A DNA stretch of 64,000 nt from Leptolyngbya sp. NIES-3755 (GCA_001548435.1 AP017308.1:3543030-3607029); one strand, 5' to 3'; positions 37,117-47,118 are shown, counted from the stretch's first letter. Numbers and translations are program-made. The notes: a model not told the origin generated them from the sequence alone.

Positions 37117-38434
37117 ACTCAGCGAATTCGTCATCGGTTGTAGATTGTGTTTCATTTACGGTTGCAGATTGATATTGCTGAGTGTTGATTAATTCATTGA
37201 ACTTAAGCTGCGGATTCTGTTGCAGTAGATTCAGTGCCGTCATAAAGTCGCGAATAATTTCACCGGGTGTTAAACGGGTTTCAGTTCCAATTTTTCCGCC
37301 TCGTACCGCAGTGATAAAGTTAGAAATTTCGCTTGAACTAATCTGTTTCTTCAATTCATAGTGAGTGCAAAAGACATTTGAGATTCTTTGTAGCAAAATC
37401 TGTAGTTCACTATCATTCAGTGGTTCAAGATAGATCACAGGAGAACTGGTATCGATCGCATCACTTTGGACGATTCGACTCTGAGCGGTTCGACGCTGCC
37501 ACGCTGGATCACTATACAATCCACGTCTCGGATCTTCGAGAAATTGAGGAGTTCCACCGATCAAGGTTCCAAGATGACTGACTTTCCCTTGCATCGCATC
37601 ATTGAACATTGCTAGAAGCTTGTCATAGTTATTTTGACGTGCGATCGCAGTTGGAATCTTTGACAAATGCACCACTTCATCAAGAATCACAATCAAGCCT
37701 TTATAGTCAATATCCGCTGCAAATCGAGCAATCAATTTGATGTAGTCATACCAAGAATCGTCATCAATAATCACTCGCACCCCTAACGCCGCTTTCGCTT
37801 CGGTTTTGGTCGAGAATTCTCCTCGCAACCAGCGCATTGCCGATTCTTTTTTAGTTTCATCATTCGATCGATATCCCGTCCAATACGCAATAATGACGGT
37901 GGCGAAATCGAATCCATTCACCAAATCCGCAACATCCTGAGTGACTAATCGAATTTGCGCTTCGACCTGTTGATCAAAACCTTCTTCATTCGGCTTCATT
38001 CCCGTTTCTTGTGCCACTTGCGCTTGAATGGCTGCAATCCAACGCTCCAGAATGATTGTTAAAGCTCCACCCTCCGGACGGCTCTTGGTCGCTAGATTTC
38101 GCATCAGTTCGCGGTAAGTGGCGACTCCTGCCCCTTGACTGCCCACTAAACGTCGATCGGGCGTAATATCCGCATCCGCCACGACGAAACCGCTTTCCAT
38201 CGCCAAATTACGAATGAGTTGCAGCGTAAAGCTTTTGCCTGCTCCATATCGCCCGATGACAAAGCGAAATGCTGCCCCACCGTTCGCAATATGCTCAAAA
38301 TCTTGCTGGATTGCGGCAATTTCCTTTTCACGTCCGACCGCAATATGATCTAAGCCTACTCGTGGCACAACACCAGCACTAAGTGCATTCACGAGGGCAG
38401 TTGAGACACGTTTTGTGAGTTTAGGCTGAGACAT
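37106..38434 (-). CDS. BREX-type ATP-binding protein (BrxD-like, DUF2791)
   Basis: 442-residue P-loop ATPase. Walker A GRYGAGKS at 61-68 is preceded by the conserved segment GLDHIAVGREKEI; Walker B GLIVILDEVVHLSK lies near residue 250. This pattern matches the DUF2791 family that includes BrxD of BREX phage defence. No BrxB, BrxC, PglX, PglZ or helicase gene is nearby, so this is not a complete BREX locus; DUF2791 proteins also occur in other gene contexts. Function in this context unknown. Confidence 0.75.
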   Translation of the reverse strand: MSQPKLTKRVSTALVNALSAGVVPRVGLDHIAVGREKEIAAIQQDFEHIANGGAAFRFVIGRYGAGKSFTLQLIRNLAMESGFVVADADITPDRRLVGSQGAGVATYRELMRNLATKSRPEGGALTIILERWIAAIQAQVAQETGMKPNEEGFDQQVEAQIRLVTQDVADLVNGFDFATVIIAYWTGYRSNDETKKESAMRWLRGEFSTKTEAKAALGVRVIIDDDSWYDYIKLIARFAADIDYKGLIVILDEVVHLSKIPTAIARQNNYDKLLAMFNDAMQGKVSHLGTLIGGTPQFLEDPRRGLYSDPAWQRRTAQSRIVQSDAIDTSSPVIYLEPLNDSELQILLQRISNVFCTHYELKKQISSSEISNFITAVRGGKIGTETRLTPGEIIRDFMTALNLLQQNPQLKFNELINTQQYQSATVNETQSTTDDEFAEFTL

Positions 38435-38492
38435 ACGATCGCTGTGAATTTCAGAGTTTTAGAGTAACACTAAAGAACGCGATCGATGAATC

Positions 38493-40184
38493 TTACCGTG
38501 TCAGAACCCAGATTAGAAGTGCGATCGCGATTCCTGATACGAAGAGAAGGAATAGGATTTTTTGTCGATTGGGGCGACGTGGTTTGGGTTGAACATCGTC
38601 AAACTTTGGAGCGGTAAGAATCCGCTGTGATGGAATAACTTGATTGAGGTAATAAATCTCGGTGTCGCATTCTTCAACTCTGAAATCAAGTCCAAGTTCT
38701 TGATAAATTTGCTTTGCTTGCTGGTAGTGCTGAATGGCTTCCCACGGTCGATCGAGTTTCGCAAGTGGAAACGCCATATCGTATAGAGAATTGGCTTCTC
38801 CGATGCGATCTCCAATCTTGCGTTTGATGCTGAGACATTGATCATACGAATCAATTGCCCTTTGATATTGTCCTAGTGCTTTGTAAACAGAACCTAAGCC
38901 ACCCAGAGAATTAGACTCAAACTCTTGATTTCCAACCTCGCGCTGCACCTCTAGCGCTTCTTGGTAAAACTCGATCGCTGGCTGGTGATGCCCCATTAAT
39001 CTGTAAATGTGAGCAATATTACAAAGACTGCCGCCTTCACCATCACGATCGCCTATTTCACGCCTAAGATTCAAAGACTGCTGATAAAAGTTGAGCGCTT
39101 GTGGATACTGCTTCAGCGAACTATGCACACCACCGAAGTTATTGAGAGCATTAGATTCTTCACGGGCATCACCTACTTCACGAGCAAGATCTAAAAATTG
39201 CTGATTAAAGCTAATTGCTTGTGAGGGCTGTTCTAATTGCTCATACACCCATCCCAGTCCATGCAGGGAGGAAAGCTCACCCTCATGATATTTAATCTTT
39301 TGAGCAAGCTCTAGGGACTGTTGAAAAGTCCGAAGAGCATTAGTCAATTCTGATTGAGCTTTTAGAAAGCGACCCAGACTTATTAAAGCATCAATTAAAG
39401 CTCTATTATCTGCAAGCGATTTGAATTCAATAATCGCTTTCCCGAAAGCCTTGATCGCCCTTTCACGTTCCTGCTCTAAGTTTTGCGCCTCGCCCTGCTC
39501 TATTTGCCGCGCATAAACTCGTCCAAGCTTGTCATATAGTGTTGCCACCCCTGCTGATTTGGGCGATCGCTCTTCCAATTCCCGAATCTCTGCCAATAGT
39601 TCATCTAGTGGCGGCAAAGTCTCATCACTAGAACTATCCAGCTTTGAAAAGGACAGGTGATCATTAACAAGCGGAATCTGCTCGATCGATTCATCCAAAA
39701 ATCGCAATTCCGCCTTTCTCCAACTCCAGAAATCCGCTGCTCTTAGCTTCATTTCGCGCAGAATCGAGGTCGTCACCCAAAGCACGATCGGATATCGAAA
39801 TTCTCTCAGTCCCTCTCTCGTCCACTGCAAATACCCGAAAAACTTTTCAATCTCGCTTTGTTCCTCTTGCGGATTCAGCTTCACACGCAACAATAGTTCT
39901 GCACCCGTGACAGTAAATACAGCTTCACCATTGTTCTGTAAGTATTCGTCTTGCTCTTTCAGTTTGGCTAAGTTCGATCGTAAACTTGGTTCTTTTCCCA
40001 ACACAATCCGATAAGGTCGAATCTTTGCCTGTCGCGCTTCGTTTTCGTACCGCACAATCATTCGATCGCGCAATCGCAAATCATCACAAGCAACCACGAT
40101 CGGAGCCAATCGCCCCTGAGAGTTTTCAATCAGCGAAATTAAGCGATCGTATATCTCTTCGTTGTGGTGCTTCGCATCATCCAT
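38493..40184 (-). CDS. TPR protein with C-terminal membrane anchor
   Basis: 563 residues. The N-terminal domain (1-170) is of unknown family (starts KHHNEEIYDRLISLI). About seven TPR units follow from about 200 to 510, period near 40 residues (e.g. LHGLGWVYEQLEQPSQAISF; LGGLGSVYKALGQYQRAID). The final segment (about 541-562) is a transmembrane helix, so the protein is tail-anchored. Its start overlaps the stop of the P-loop ATPase gene by eight bases, suggesting a functional ATPase-TPR pair. TPR pairs of this kind are frequent in cyanobacteria and often of unknown role. Confidence 0.8.
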   Translation of the reverse strand: MDDAKHHNEEIYDRLISLIENSQGRLAPIVVACDDLRLRDRMIVRYENEARQAKIRPYRIVLGKEPSLRSNLAKLKEQDEYLQNNGEAVFTVTGAELLLRVKLNPQEEQSEIEKFFGYLQWTREGLREFRYPIVLWVTTSILREMKLRAADFWSWRKAELRFLDESIEQIPLVNDHLSFSKLDSSSDETLPPLDELLAEIRELEERSPKSAGVATLYDKLGRVYARQIEQGEAQNLEQERERAIKAFGKAIIEFKSLADNRALIDALISLGRFLKAQSELTNALRTFQQSLELAQKIKYHEGELSSLHGLGWVYEQLEQPSQAISFNQQFLDLAREVGDAREESNALNNFGGVHSSLKQYPQALNFYQQSLNLRREIGDRDGEGGSLCNIAHIYRLMGHHQPAIEFYQEALEVQREVGNQEFESNSLGGLGSVYKALGQYQRAIDSYDQCLSIKRKIGDRIGEANSLYDMAFPLAKLDRPWEAIQHYQQAKQIYQELGLDFRVEECDTEIYYLNQVIPSQRILTAPKFDDVQPKPRRPNRQKILFLLFVSGIAIALLIWVLTR

Positions 40185-41541
40185 CGTCGAGCGCTCCTTC
40201 TTGAACCAGCAAATCTTTCACGATCGGATTGAGGTCATACCATTGCACCCCATTCCGATACTCCAGCACGTACAAGCCATGTAGCAAATCTAGAAATCTC
40301 TGATTCTCAGTATCTTTCGGCTTAAAGTCGTGATAGATCCCGACTAACGTTTCAAAATCCAATTGTCCTAATGGTCCCGCATAGCTAATCTGTAAATCGG
40401 TTAACACAGATTCCAAAATCGCCTGATCAATTACGATCGCAGGCTGATCAAATTGCTCTAATCGTATTTGTTTCCGAAGTTGCTGCATACAGCGATCGCA
40501 ACAACTATCCGCAATCCGAATCAATTCTCGCAGCACTCCACCACTTTTCAGAATCATTTGCGCTTGAATTGCTGGATCAACGAACTGTGCTGGAAGTCGC
40601 CGCTGTAACACTTGAGCAAAAATCGACATCATTTCAGCATCAGGAATACGATCGGGCTTTCTAACGGTTGTTTTGCTAAAAAACTTTCCAACTCGCATCG
40701 TATGAATCTTTTTTACAGACCCTTCAAGACCGCGTTTTAGCGATACTTCTCGTAGCGTTGCAACTGGAATCGTGTAGAGAATCCGAAAGGTTGGATCAAG
40801 CAAAGGCTGGATGTTCTTCGCAAAAATCGTCTCTGTCACACTCAAATCGAGCTTATCTAAGTCATCGATAATGATCAGAACAGTCTGTCGAGTTGCATTT
40901 TCGATATAAGTCTGAATCGAATTAATCTGAGCAATCAAATCAGAAATCTTCCGGGCGAACTCAGTGGTAATTTCATTCCGAATCACCGAATTCACTTTCA
41001 AAATCGATTTGATCTTCGCTAAAAACTCCAGAATTCCAGGAATGCCACCTTTCGCACCCGCCTCCGCGTTGATCTCGATCGCTGCTTCTGCCGTTTCCGA
41101 TTCTGTTTTCGTATGCTTTCCTAACCAGCGATACAGTTCTTTTTTAATCCCTGGTTTCAGCTTGACATCCCGTCGCTCTGCCGCTTCCAACAGTTGAACC
41201 GCCATCGAAAACAGAATATTCACATGATCAACCGCCGAGCGCTCGATCGTATCCGCGATCGAGAACATCACCACAAAATACCGCCCCGTCCCCAACAATC
41301 GAAAACTCAATTCTGCTAACAAAGTTGATTTTCCACAGCCTCGATGCCCGGTGAAAATCAGCTTATTATCTTGATAAGTACAATCCTCGATCGCTTGCTC
41401 CAATTCATCCACTAGATCAGTCTGATACTCGACTCCAAACTTAGAGAGCGCTTTTTGTGTCACCAAAGGTTCAAGTTGCAGATTTTGTCCGGCTGCACGA
41501 AAGGCTAAAAGTCGCTCTTGGAGTTCGGCTAAAGTGGGCAT
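40177..41541 (-). CDS. P-loop ATPase (AAA/STAND-like) paired with the TPR protein
   Basis: 454-residue ATPase with Walker A GHRGCGKS (65-72) and a Walker B-like LIIIDDLDK (near 223-231). The centre and C-terminus are helical with no obvious effector or DNA-binding domain. It shares a stop/start overlap with the TPR gene. The architecture recalls signalling ATPases used in defence and stress systems, but no effector is visible, so this is only a suggestion. Confidence 0.75.
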   Translation of the reverse strand: MPTLAELQERLLAFRAAGQNLQLEPLVTQKALSKFGVEYQTDLVDELEQAIEDCTYQDNKLIFTGHRGCGKSTLLAELSFRLLGTGRYFVVMFSIADTIERSAVDHVNILFSMAVQLLEAAERRDVKLKPGIKKELYRWLGKHTKTESETAEAAIEINAEAGAKGGIPGILEFLAKIKSILKVNSVIRNEITTEFARKISDLIAQINSIQTYIENATRQTVLIIIDDLDKLDLSVTETIFAKNIQPLLDPTFRILYTIPVATLREVSLKRGLEGSVKKIHTMRVGKFFSKTTVRKPDRIPDAEMMSIFAQVLQRRLPAQFVDPAIQAQMILKSGGVLRELIRIADSCCDRCMQQLRKQIRLEQFDQPAIVIDQAILESVLTDLQISYAGPLGQLDFETLVGIYHDFKPKDTENQRFLDLLHGLYVLEYRNGVQWYDLNPIVKDLLVQEGALDDG

Positions 41542-41599
41542 GAGGCAAGCTCGATAACGTCGATCGCCTTCATTTTAATAGAGTTTCCCTCAGCCAAAT

Positions 41600-42046
41600 T
41601 CAATCTGGTAAAAAGTCATCATCCAGAATCGAAGCCGCGTCATAAGGAAATTCAGCGGGAAACGTCTCTAATGACAATCCTGTCTCAGCTTTTGCCTGCT
41701 TTCTTGCTGAGATGTGTGATTCAGCCAGAATGGTTTCGAGATACGGTTTGAGACTAGGAGAGTCTCTGATTGCATCCCGAATTCGCCGTCGATGCTCTAG
41801 TAAACTTGCTTCCCAGCTACCTGTGCGCTTTTCAGGCTGATATTGCCATTTGAGAAGATGCAGCAACACAACTACTAAGTTGCTTTTCAGTTTATGTCGC
41901 TGACTTCGTGCCATATCTTCGATCTCATCAATTAGGTTGTCCCAGTCAATATCGTCATAGTCACCGTTCCGAAGATGTTCAATCGTCGTTTCGATCCATT
42001 GAAGATAGTCTGTCTCATAAAGTAGTCGTTGTTTTGCCTGAGTCAT
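41600..42046 (-). CDS. DUF29 family protein
   Basis: 148-residue DUF29 protein, a very common cyanobacterial family of unknown function. Characteristic segments: YETDYLQWIETTIEHLRNGDYDDIDWDNLIDEIEDM, too long to be quoted whole (residues 10-45), and SNLVVVLLHLLKWQYQPEKRTGSWEASL region (about 58-85). The protein is acidic and helical. It begins four bases after the AAA protein's stop, implying a shared transcript. Confidence 0.88.
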   Translation of the reverse strand: MTQAKQRLLYETDYLQWIETTIEHLRNGDYDDIDWDNLIDEIEDMARSQRHKLKSNLVVVLLHLLKWQYQPEKRTGSWEASLLEHRRRIRDAIRDSPSLKPYLETILAESHISARKQAKAETGLSLETFPAEFPYDAASILDDDFLPD

Positions 42047-42049
42047 AGT

Positions 42050-43573
42050 TTACTCCGGTTGCTGAAGTTGACGCTGAATACGATCGCTTAATTGACTATG
42101 TTTCGATGCCAGTCGTGCTTTTCCCGCTGCCGCCCAATCTTGCAGAAAATCAATCTGTTCTTTGGCAGTTCGAGCGAGGGGAACAATCTGACTCGCAGCT
42201 TCGAGAATGTCATCGGTGGTAAAGTCGCGATTTTGACTGAAACCGATGTGCATCGCTTCGATCAAGGTTTGCTCGATTTCGGCTCCTGAAAAGTCTGGAG
42301 TTTCATAGGCGAGTCGATCGAGATCATATTGCTTCAAATTGTGCGGACGCAGGCGAGAAAGATGGACAGAATAAATCGATCGACGTTCTTCCTGTGTGGG
42401 CAATCCCACAAAGAAGATTTCATCGAATCGTCCCTTTCTCAACATTTCCGGGGGCAGCGCTTGAATATTGTTCGCAGTGGCAACTACAAATACAGGTGAT
42501 TTTTTCTCAGCCATCCAAGTAATGAAGGTTCCAAATACGCGGCTGGTTGTTCCCGCATCACTGCGACCGTCTACACCTGAAAAGGCTTTATCAATTTCAT
42601 CAATCCACAACACACAAGGGGCAAGCGCTTCGGCAAGTTGGATCATTTGACGAGTTCGCGATTCGGATTCTCCGACTAAGCCACCGAACAATCGACCGAC
42701 ATCTAATCGAAGTAACGGTAAATGCCAATGATGCGCGATCGCTTTTGCGGTCAGTGATTTTCCCGTTCCCTGAATTCCCACCAGCATCAAACCTTTAGGA
42801 TGGGGTAATCCATATTGTCTAGCTCGATCGCTAAATGATCCGCCCCGTCGAATCAGCCAATCTTTCAAGTTATCTAATCCGCCAATGTCAGAAATATCTT
42901 CTTTAGCTGGATAAAAATCTAAAATCTGCGTCTGTCGAATCGTTTGGCGCTTTTCTTCGAGAATGAGTTCAACATCTTCCGGGCGAAGCTCACCATGAAG
43001 CGCGAAAGCTCTGGCAAGAACGCGACGAATTCGCTCGATCGACAATCCTTGGCACGATCGCACTAATTCATCTAAGGTCTTCGGTTCTAATCGATGTCCA
43101 GTCGCACTGACTAATCGTTCAATTTCACCTTTAATCTCTGCTGCGCCCGGAAGCGGAAACTCAAGCACCGTTAGCACTTCGCTCAGATCATCCGGGATCG
43201 AAAGCTGAGACGACAACAGCACAATATTTTTAGGCTGGGATTTGAGCAGTCGAACTAGATTTCTCAGCTTTCGAGAGATCGAAATATCTTCTAAAAATCG
43301 ATGAAAGTCTCGCAGAATGAAGATCGCTGGGGCACTCATTGGTAGTTTTTCAACGAATTCAAGCGCCTGTAAAGGGTTGCGTTTACCAAATCCGACATCG
43401 TTGGGATTGCCCTGATAGCCATCGACAAAATCCCAGGTACAGACGGCACGATCGCCTTGGGCTTTCGCGGATTGTGCGATCGCAGCTTCAACTCGTTCTT
43501 CTTCGCGAGTCGGAATGTAGATGATCGGATAACGCGCCCGGACTAGCAGATTGAATTCGTCGCTAAAACTCAT
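42050..43573 (-). CDS. AAA ATPase, Ycf46-like
   Basis: 507-residue AAA+ protein. The N-terminal part (about 1-200) holds a degenerate ATPase-like domain with [10 protein letters not shown]. The C-terminal AAA domain has Walker A GIQGTGKS (266-273), Walker [10 protein letters not shown] (321-329), the second region of homology with sensor 1 ATANN and the Arg finger region [10 protein letters not shown]. This two-part layout matches Ycf46/slr0374-type proteins, implicated in photosynthetic regulation and CO2 uptake in one cyanobacterium. The DUF29 gene follows closely. Confidence 0.88.
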   Translation of the reverse strand: MSFSDEFNLLVRARYPIIYIPTREEERVEAAIAQSAKAQGDRAVCTWDFVDGYQGNPNDVGFGKRNPLQALEFVEKLPMSAPAIFILRDFHRFLEDISISRKLRNLVRLLKSQPKNIVLLSSQLSIPDDLSEVLTVLEFPLPGAAEIKGEIERLVSATGHRLEPKTLDELVRSCQGLSIERIRRVLARAFALHGELRPEDVELILEEKRQTIRQTQILDFYPAKEDISDIGGLDNLKDWLIRRGGSFSDRARQYGLPHPKGLMLVGIQGTGKSLTAKAIAHHWHLPLLRLDVGRLFGGLVGESESRTRQMIQLAEALAPCVLWIDEIDKAFSGVDGRSDAGTTSRVFGTFITWMAEKKSPVFVVATANNIQALPPEMLRKGRFDEIFFVGLPTQEERRSIYSVHLSRLRPHNLKQYDLDRLAYETPDFSGAEIEQTLIEAMHIGFSQNRDFTTDDILEAASQIVPLARTAKEQIDFLQDWAAAGKARLASKHSQLSDRIQRQLQQPE

Positions 43574-43624
43574 AAATAGCTTTTCTTAAGGTACGGTCTT
43601 TCTACTACCGTACAACTAATCCAG

Positions 43625-44125
43625 CTAATTGAGATGCCCTTTGAAAGCTTGCAACGCTGCCCAGCGGCTATCGATCCCTGGATTTTTAATCTCGTCCGCG
43701 ACTTCAATTCCTGGACAGTCTTGTTCACAGAGTTGGCGTTGAGGAATTTCAAGCGAAAGTTGTTCGTAGAGCCAAGTTTCGGGAGCAAAGTAACCGTTCG
43801 GCGATAAGGTTTCAACCAGATCATCCATCGAAAGTTCTTTGTCAAGCGGCAATTCGTCAAGCTGATCCGCATTCTCATCGAGCCAGATCATTTCGCTTGG
43901 CTCGATCGCGAGTCGATGATTAAACTGCTGTAAACATCGATGACAGGTGAGCGTTACGATCGCTTCTGCCTTGGCTGAGATTTCGAGAAAATTGCCTTGA
44001 TGCGTGATTTTGATCCAGCCTTGAACCGGAGTGAGCGTTTTGAGATCTTTGAGGAGCGTCTTGAACTCGATCGTCTTCGTATGCTCCGGATACTGAATCA
44101 GGCGAGGAATGTGAATAGCTTCCAT
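43625..44125 (-). CDS. DUF177 (YceD-family) protein
   Basis: 166-residue YceD/DUF177 protein with the family segment VTLTCHRCLQQFNHRL (CxxC) and the C-terminal CEQDCPGIEV (CxxxC), likely a metal-binding site. YceD-family proteins are linked to rRNA or 23S maturation in plants and bacteria. The position downstream of the yidC-jag locus is common in cyanobacteria. The annotation rests on the Cys pattern and length. Confidence 0.85.
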   Translation of the reverse strand: MEAIHIPRLIQYPEHTKTIEFKTLLKDLKTLTPVQGWIKITHQGNFLEISAKAEAIVTLTCHRCLQQFNHRLAIEPSEMIWLDENADQLDELPLDKELSMDDLVETLSPNGYFAPETWLYEQLSLEIPQRQLCEQDCPGIEVADEIKNPGIDSRWAALQAFKGHLN

Positions 44126-44245
44126 AGGATTTAATACTTGAAGAGAGCGATCGTGATTTCAGCCACGATACACACTGAACAAACTTGTAGCGGAAAACTG
44201 ATGATACTAAATATAGAATCCCGCGCTTTCCTGAGTTTAGCGAAA

Positions 44246-44470
44246 TTAGGCAAAATTCTGCATTGCATCTGATTGTACGGTTTGCCCCTTGGCAGCTTCA
44301 ACCTCTAATCTTGCCAGCGTTGCGGTGTATTCTGCTAATGAAAGTGCTAGGTTTGCCCGTCGCTGCGGATCGGTTTCTTTCCAAAGTGCCTCAGATTCTA
44401 GCCAAACTAGATAACGATAGCCTTCAAGCGATTCAGCGTCTGAAACGTGTGGCTCTAAAGAATTATTCAT
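44246..44470 (-). CDS. Small hypothetical protein, possibly coupled to the ORF upstream
   Basis: 74-residue protein of unknown family, acidic and helical (YRYLVWLESEALWKETDPQRRANLALS). GAGG precedes the ATG at 44470. The start codon overlaps the end of a candidate 48-codon frame upstream (AATGAATAA), which would couple their translation. It lies between jag and DUF177 genes on the same strand. Confidence 0.6.
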   Translation of the reverse strand: MNNSLEPHVSDAESLEGYRYLVWLESEALWKETDPQRRANLALSLAEYTATLARLEVEAAKGQTVQSDAMQNFA

Positions 44471-44609
44471 TGAGGAACCTCAACTCAGTTTCAACTCTAA
44501 GGAACTGACGGTTAGGCTCACCCGTCAACATCACAACGAGAACTTCTCCTGCGATTGAGGACATTGCAACATTATCCTGATTCCGAACGACTACGTAGAT
44601 GTCTGACAC
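44463..44609 (-). CDS. Candidate 48-residue protein with GTG start, downstream of jag
   Basis: A GTG at 44609, five bases after the jag stop, opens a 48-codon frame ending at 44463 and overlapping the next gene's ATG. The product (begins SDIYVVVRNQDNVAMSSIAG after the start) has a protein-like alternation of hydrophobic and polar residues. No Shine-Dalgarno sequence is obvious. I do not recognise a family. The overlap geometry and spacing are the best evidence; conservation would decide. Confidence 0.45.
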   Translation of the reverse strand: MSDIYVVVRNQDNVAMSSIAGEVLVVMLTGEPNRQFLRVETELRFLNE

Positions 44610-44614
44610 AACAG

Positions 44615-45118
44615 CTAAACAGGTTCAGAATCGGGTTGTGCAAGACGCACCACTAAACGTCGATCGGGTTCTTGACCCCGACTAAACGTTTCAATGTCTC
44701 CACTGTCTTGAAGCATTGAATGCACTTGACGGCGTTCAGCAGAAGAGAGCGATTTGATTTCGTACTCCTCTCCGGTCTCGCGCACTCTAGTGGCAGCATC
44801 CTCCGCAATATCAGTCAGTTCCTTCAATCGGCGGGCGCGATAGCCATCAATCTCGATCGTATAAGCAATCTGTTCTTCCTGTCCGATATTCAGAACAGAA
44901 CTTGCCAAATACTGAATCGAATCGAGAACCGCACCTTTATTGCTGAGTAAGGCTTCGATTTGAGCAGGCTGAAGGGAAGTATGGTCGATCGTCAACCAGC
45001 AGCTTTTTTCAGCGGAGGTATTTCGGATTTCAGCGCTTACGGTTGCCGGAAATGCAGCTAACTTCAGAAAAGTTTCGAGCCACTCCTGACCCCGCTGCTG
45101 TAATTGAGTTTCAGCCAT
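44615..45118 (-). CDS. jag: Jag/KhpB-type RNA-binding protein (KH-R3H)
   Basis: 167-residue RNA-binding protein. A KH-like region in the N-terminal half (ALLSNKGAVLDSIQYLASSVLN) precedes an R3H domain with SSAERRQVHSMLQDSG. It binds RNA and in other bacteria affects cell division or envelope synthesis with KhpA. It lies 11 bases after the yidC stop, the usual yidC-jag order. An ATG four codons upstream (45130) falls within yidC's last codons; I prefer 45118 (MAETQLQQRG). Confidence 0.88.
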   Translation of the reverse strand: MAETQLQQRGQEWLETFLKLAAFPATVSAEIRNTSAEKSCWLTIDHTSLQPAQIEALLSNKGAVLDSIQYLASSVLNIGQEEQIAYTIEIDGYRARRLKELTDIAEDAATRVRETGEEYEIKSLSSAERRQVHSMLQDSGDIETFSRGQEPDRRLVVRLAQPDSEPV

Positions 45119-45129
45119 ACATCCCAACA

Positions 45130-46290
45130 CTATGCTTTTTTCTTACGACCGGGTTCAAAGGGGAGCGTATCATCTCCACCGTCAGATTTGGCGCTTCCGC
45201 CACTGGTTTTCGCTGTTGCCGCAGCTTCCGCATCTACCAATTTTTGCAGATTTTCAGGCAGTGGCTCACGAGACAGAATGAAGGTCTGAGCCGTTTGGAA
45301 AATGTTCGCCAGCACCATGTACATCAAGACACCCGCGGGCAACGGGAAGAACAAGAACATCCCAGAGAAAATCACGGGCGTAATCTTGTTCACGGTGTCT
45401 TGCTGAGGATTGCCTGTCGAACCTTGTCCTGAAATCAGTTGGCTAATGTACAAGCTCAATCCAAAGAAGACGATCATGCCAATGATGTCCCAGTGGAACG
45501 TTCCATCTGGATCAACGGCTCCGACTCTTCCAAGCTGATCGATGAACAAGAAGCCTTTATCAGCGGCAAGACCCGGAATGAAGGCTTGAATTGTGGCATC
45601 TCCAGGTTGGAGCGCTTCGATCGTGCCGTCATCGTTAATCTTGATGCGTTCCGCTCCAGTCGTTGCCTTGAACTTCGGAGTGAGGTTGCTGTCAGGATGT
45701 TCAGCTTGAAGCTCTGAGAAGGACTTGCCGTCTACGGTTTGAAACTCAATTTTGGTTTTTTCACCGACTGCGAGCTTTGTTCCAGAAGGCGCGATCGCGC
45801 TAATTTTCGCGTGAACGCCATCTTCGACATAAATATTCTGAGGCGGCGTGGTAAATGCCTGGGGTGCAACTTGTTCCACTTGGGCTTGAGGCGCAATCTG
45901 GAAGTTCACCGTGTAGGGGACATCCGAGAAAGGTGATCCTCTCAAAGTTGCAAACAGCGCAAACAGAATTGGCATCTGTAACACGACAGGCAAACATCCT
46001 GCCAGCGGATTACCAAATTCTTTATAAATCCCGCTCATTTCTTCCTGCTGTTTTGCAGGATCGTTCTTGTACCGTTCTTGTACTTCTTTGACGCGCTTTT
46101 GCATGACCGGTTGCGTGACCTTCATGCGGCGCATACTGCGGATTGAACCTGCACTAAGCGGGAAGAGGGCAAAGCGAATGACTAGAGTCAACGCTACGAT
46201 CGCCAACCCATAGCTCGGCACGATCCCGTAGAAGAAATCCAGGATCGGCAGCATCACGTTATTGGATAAGAAGCTTACACCAAAGTCCAT
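45130..46290 (-). CDS. yidC: Membrane protein insertase YidC/Oxa1
   Basis: 386-residue Oxa1/YidC insertase placing proteins into the plasma and thylakoid membranes. Five membrane helices flank a periplasmic/lumenal region (about 110-240) longer than in many Gram-positive YidC proteins. The family motif includes [19 protein letters not shown] (around 95-113) and the final segment [11 protein letters not shown] and the [22 protein letters not shown] motif near 310-330. It is followed by jag. Confidence 0.94.
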   Translation of the reverse strand: MDFGVSFLSNNVMLPILDFFYGIVPSYGLAIVALTLVIRFALFPLSAGSIRSMRRMKVTQPVMQKRVKEVQERYKNDPAKQQEEMSGIYKEFGNPLAGCLPVVLQMPILFALFATLRGSPFSDVPYTVNFQIAPQAQVEQVAPQAFTTPPQNIYVEDGVHAKISAIAPSGTKLAVGEKTKIEFQTVDGKSFSELQAEHPDSNLTPKFKATTGAERIKINDDGTIEALQPGDATIQAFIPGLAADKGFLFIDQLGRVGAVDPDGTFHWDIIGMIVFFGLSLYISQLISGQGSTGNPQQDTVNKITPVIFSGMFLFFPLPAGVLMYMVLANIFQTAQTFILSREPLPENLQKLVDAEAAATAKTSGGSAKSDGGDDTLPFEPGRKKKA

Positions 46291-46374
46291 TCGCTTTCCG
46301 TCTACCTACTAGGGTCTAAAGGGTTTGAGGCATTACAAAAATGCCAAATCCAGTGTAACGCTCAAGGCGCAAAT

Positions 46375-46773
46375 TTACGGTTGACTTCCGAGACTCCCGC
46401 TGGCTTTTTTCGCCTTTTCGGACAGTCGATCGTTGATAAAGTCGTATACTTCCCGAAACTTCGGAATTGCCCGAAGCTCAAGTCGGCTGCCGTCTCTGAG
46501 CGTTAACACCATGTCGCCATACGTGCCAATTCCACGCGGAACCGTCACGACTTTCGTAATTTCCGAATAGATCACGTCAGAGCGATCGCGCCCTTGCCAA
46601 CCGCCGACGACACTAATTCGACGGTTTGTGATGCGATAGCGTAACCAGAGTGCTCTGACGATCGCGCCCACGGTCAGCGGCAAGCAAATCACCGTGAATC
46701 CTAAGAGGACGTTAATAATCAAATCCCCGATATGAGGTCCACCTTCGTAGAAGACTTCTTCTTTAACTGCCAT
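46375..46773 (-). CDS. PH-domain (bPH) membrane protein
   Basis: 132-residue protein with hydrophobic segments (about 17-39 and 41-48) and a bacterial pleckstrin-homology-like domain in the C-terminal part (YRITNRRISVVGGW, MVLTLRDGSRLELRAIP). It is the usual gene between rnpA and yidC in cyanobacteria. Its start overlaps the rnpA end by 11 bases. Function unknown. Confidence 0.85.
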   Translation of the reverse strand: MAVKEEVFYEGGPHIGDLIINVLLGFTVICLPLTVGAIVRALWLRYRITNRRISVVGGWQGRDRSDVIYSEITKVVTVPRGIGTYGDMVLTLRDGSRLELRAIPKFREVYDFINDRLSEKAKKASGSLGSQP

Positions 46774-47110
46774 TCAGCACCTCAGCTTTGACCAATAACT
46801 GCTCTAATTCTTGCAGATATTGAGGATATTCACACTCTGTTGCTTCGATTCGCACACCGATGACGATCGAGAACCCCGATTTTGTTCTCGGTAAGAAACT
46901 TCTAAGAATCGATCGAACCTGTCGTTTAATCCGATTCCGAACGACTGCGCGTTTGCTGACCTTTTTACTAATTGAAATGCCAATTCGTGTCGGTTGATCC
47001 AGACATTTCAGCACTCTTAGGGTAAAACAATGAGAATCTCGACGAAATCCTCGCTGATAGACAGCATCAAAATCTCGCCGATGTTTCAATCGATTCTCTT
47101 GTGGCAGCAA
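46763..47110 (-). CDS. rnpA: Ribonuclease P protein component
   Basis: 115-residue RnpA, the protein subunit of RNase P that trims the 5' leader of tRNAs. Motif SKKVSKRAVVRNRIKRQVRS carries the RNR signature. There is no good ATG: the only candidate with the expected N-terminus is TTG at 47110 (or CTG at 47107), nine bases after the rpmH stop, giving LPQENRLKHRRDF. A longer frame to 47332 would run through rpmH in another reading frame and is not real. Confidence 0.9.
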   Translation of the reverse strand: MLPQENRLKHRRDFDAVYQRGFRRDSHCFTLRVLKCLDQPTRIGISISKKVSKRAVVRNRIKRQVRSILRSFLPRTKSGFSIVIGVRIEATECEYPQYLQELEQLLVKAEVLNGS

Positions 47111-47118
47111 AACAGCGA

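Noticed and set aside
38493-40184. CHAT protease or STAND NLR in the TPR protein
   Set aside because: No caspase-like His-Cys motif and no NB-ARC motifs; only TPR units and a C-terminal helix.
37106-43573. Complete BREX locus
   Set aside because: Only a DUF2791 ATPase is present; BrxB, BrxC, PglX, PglZ and BrxL-type genes are missing.
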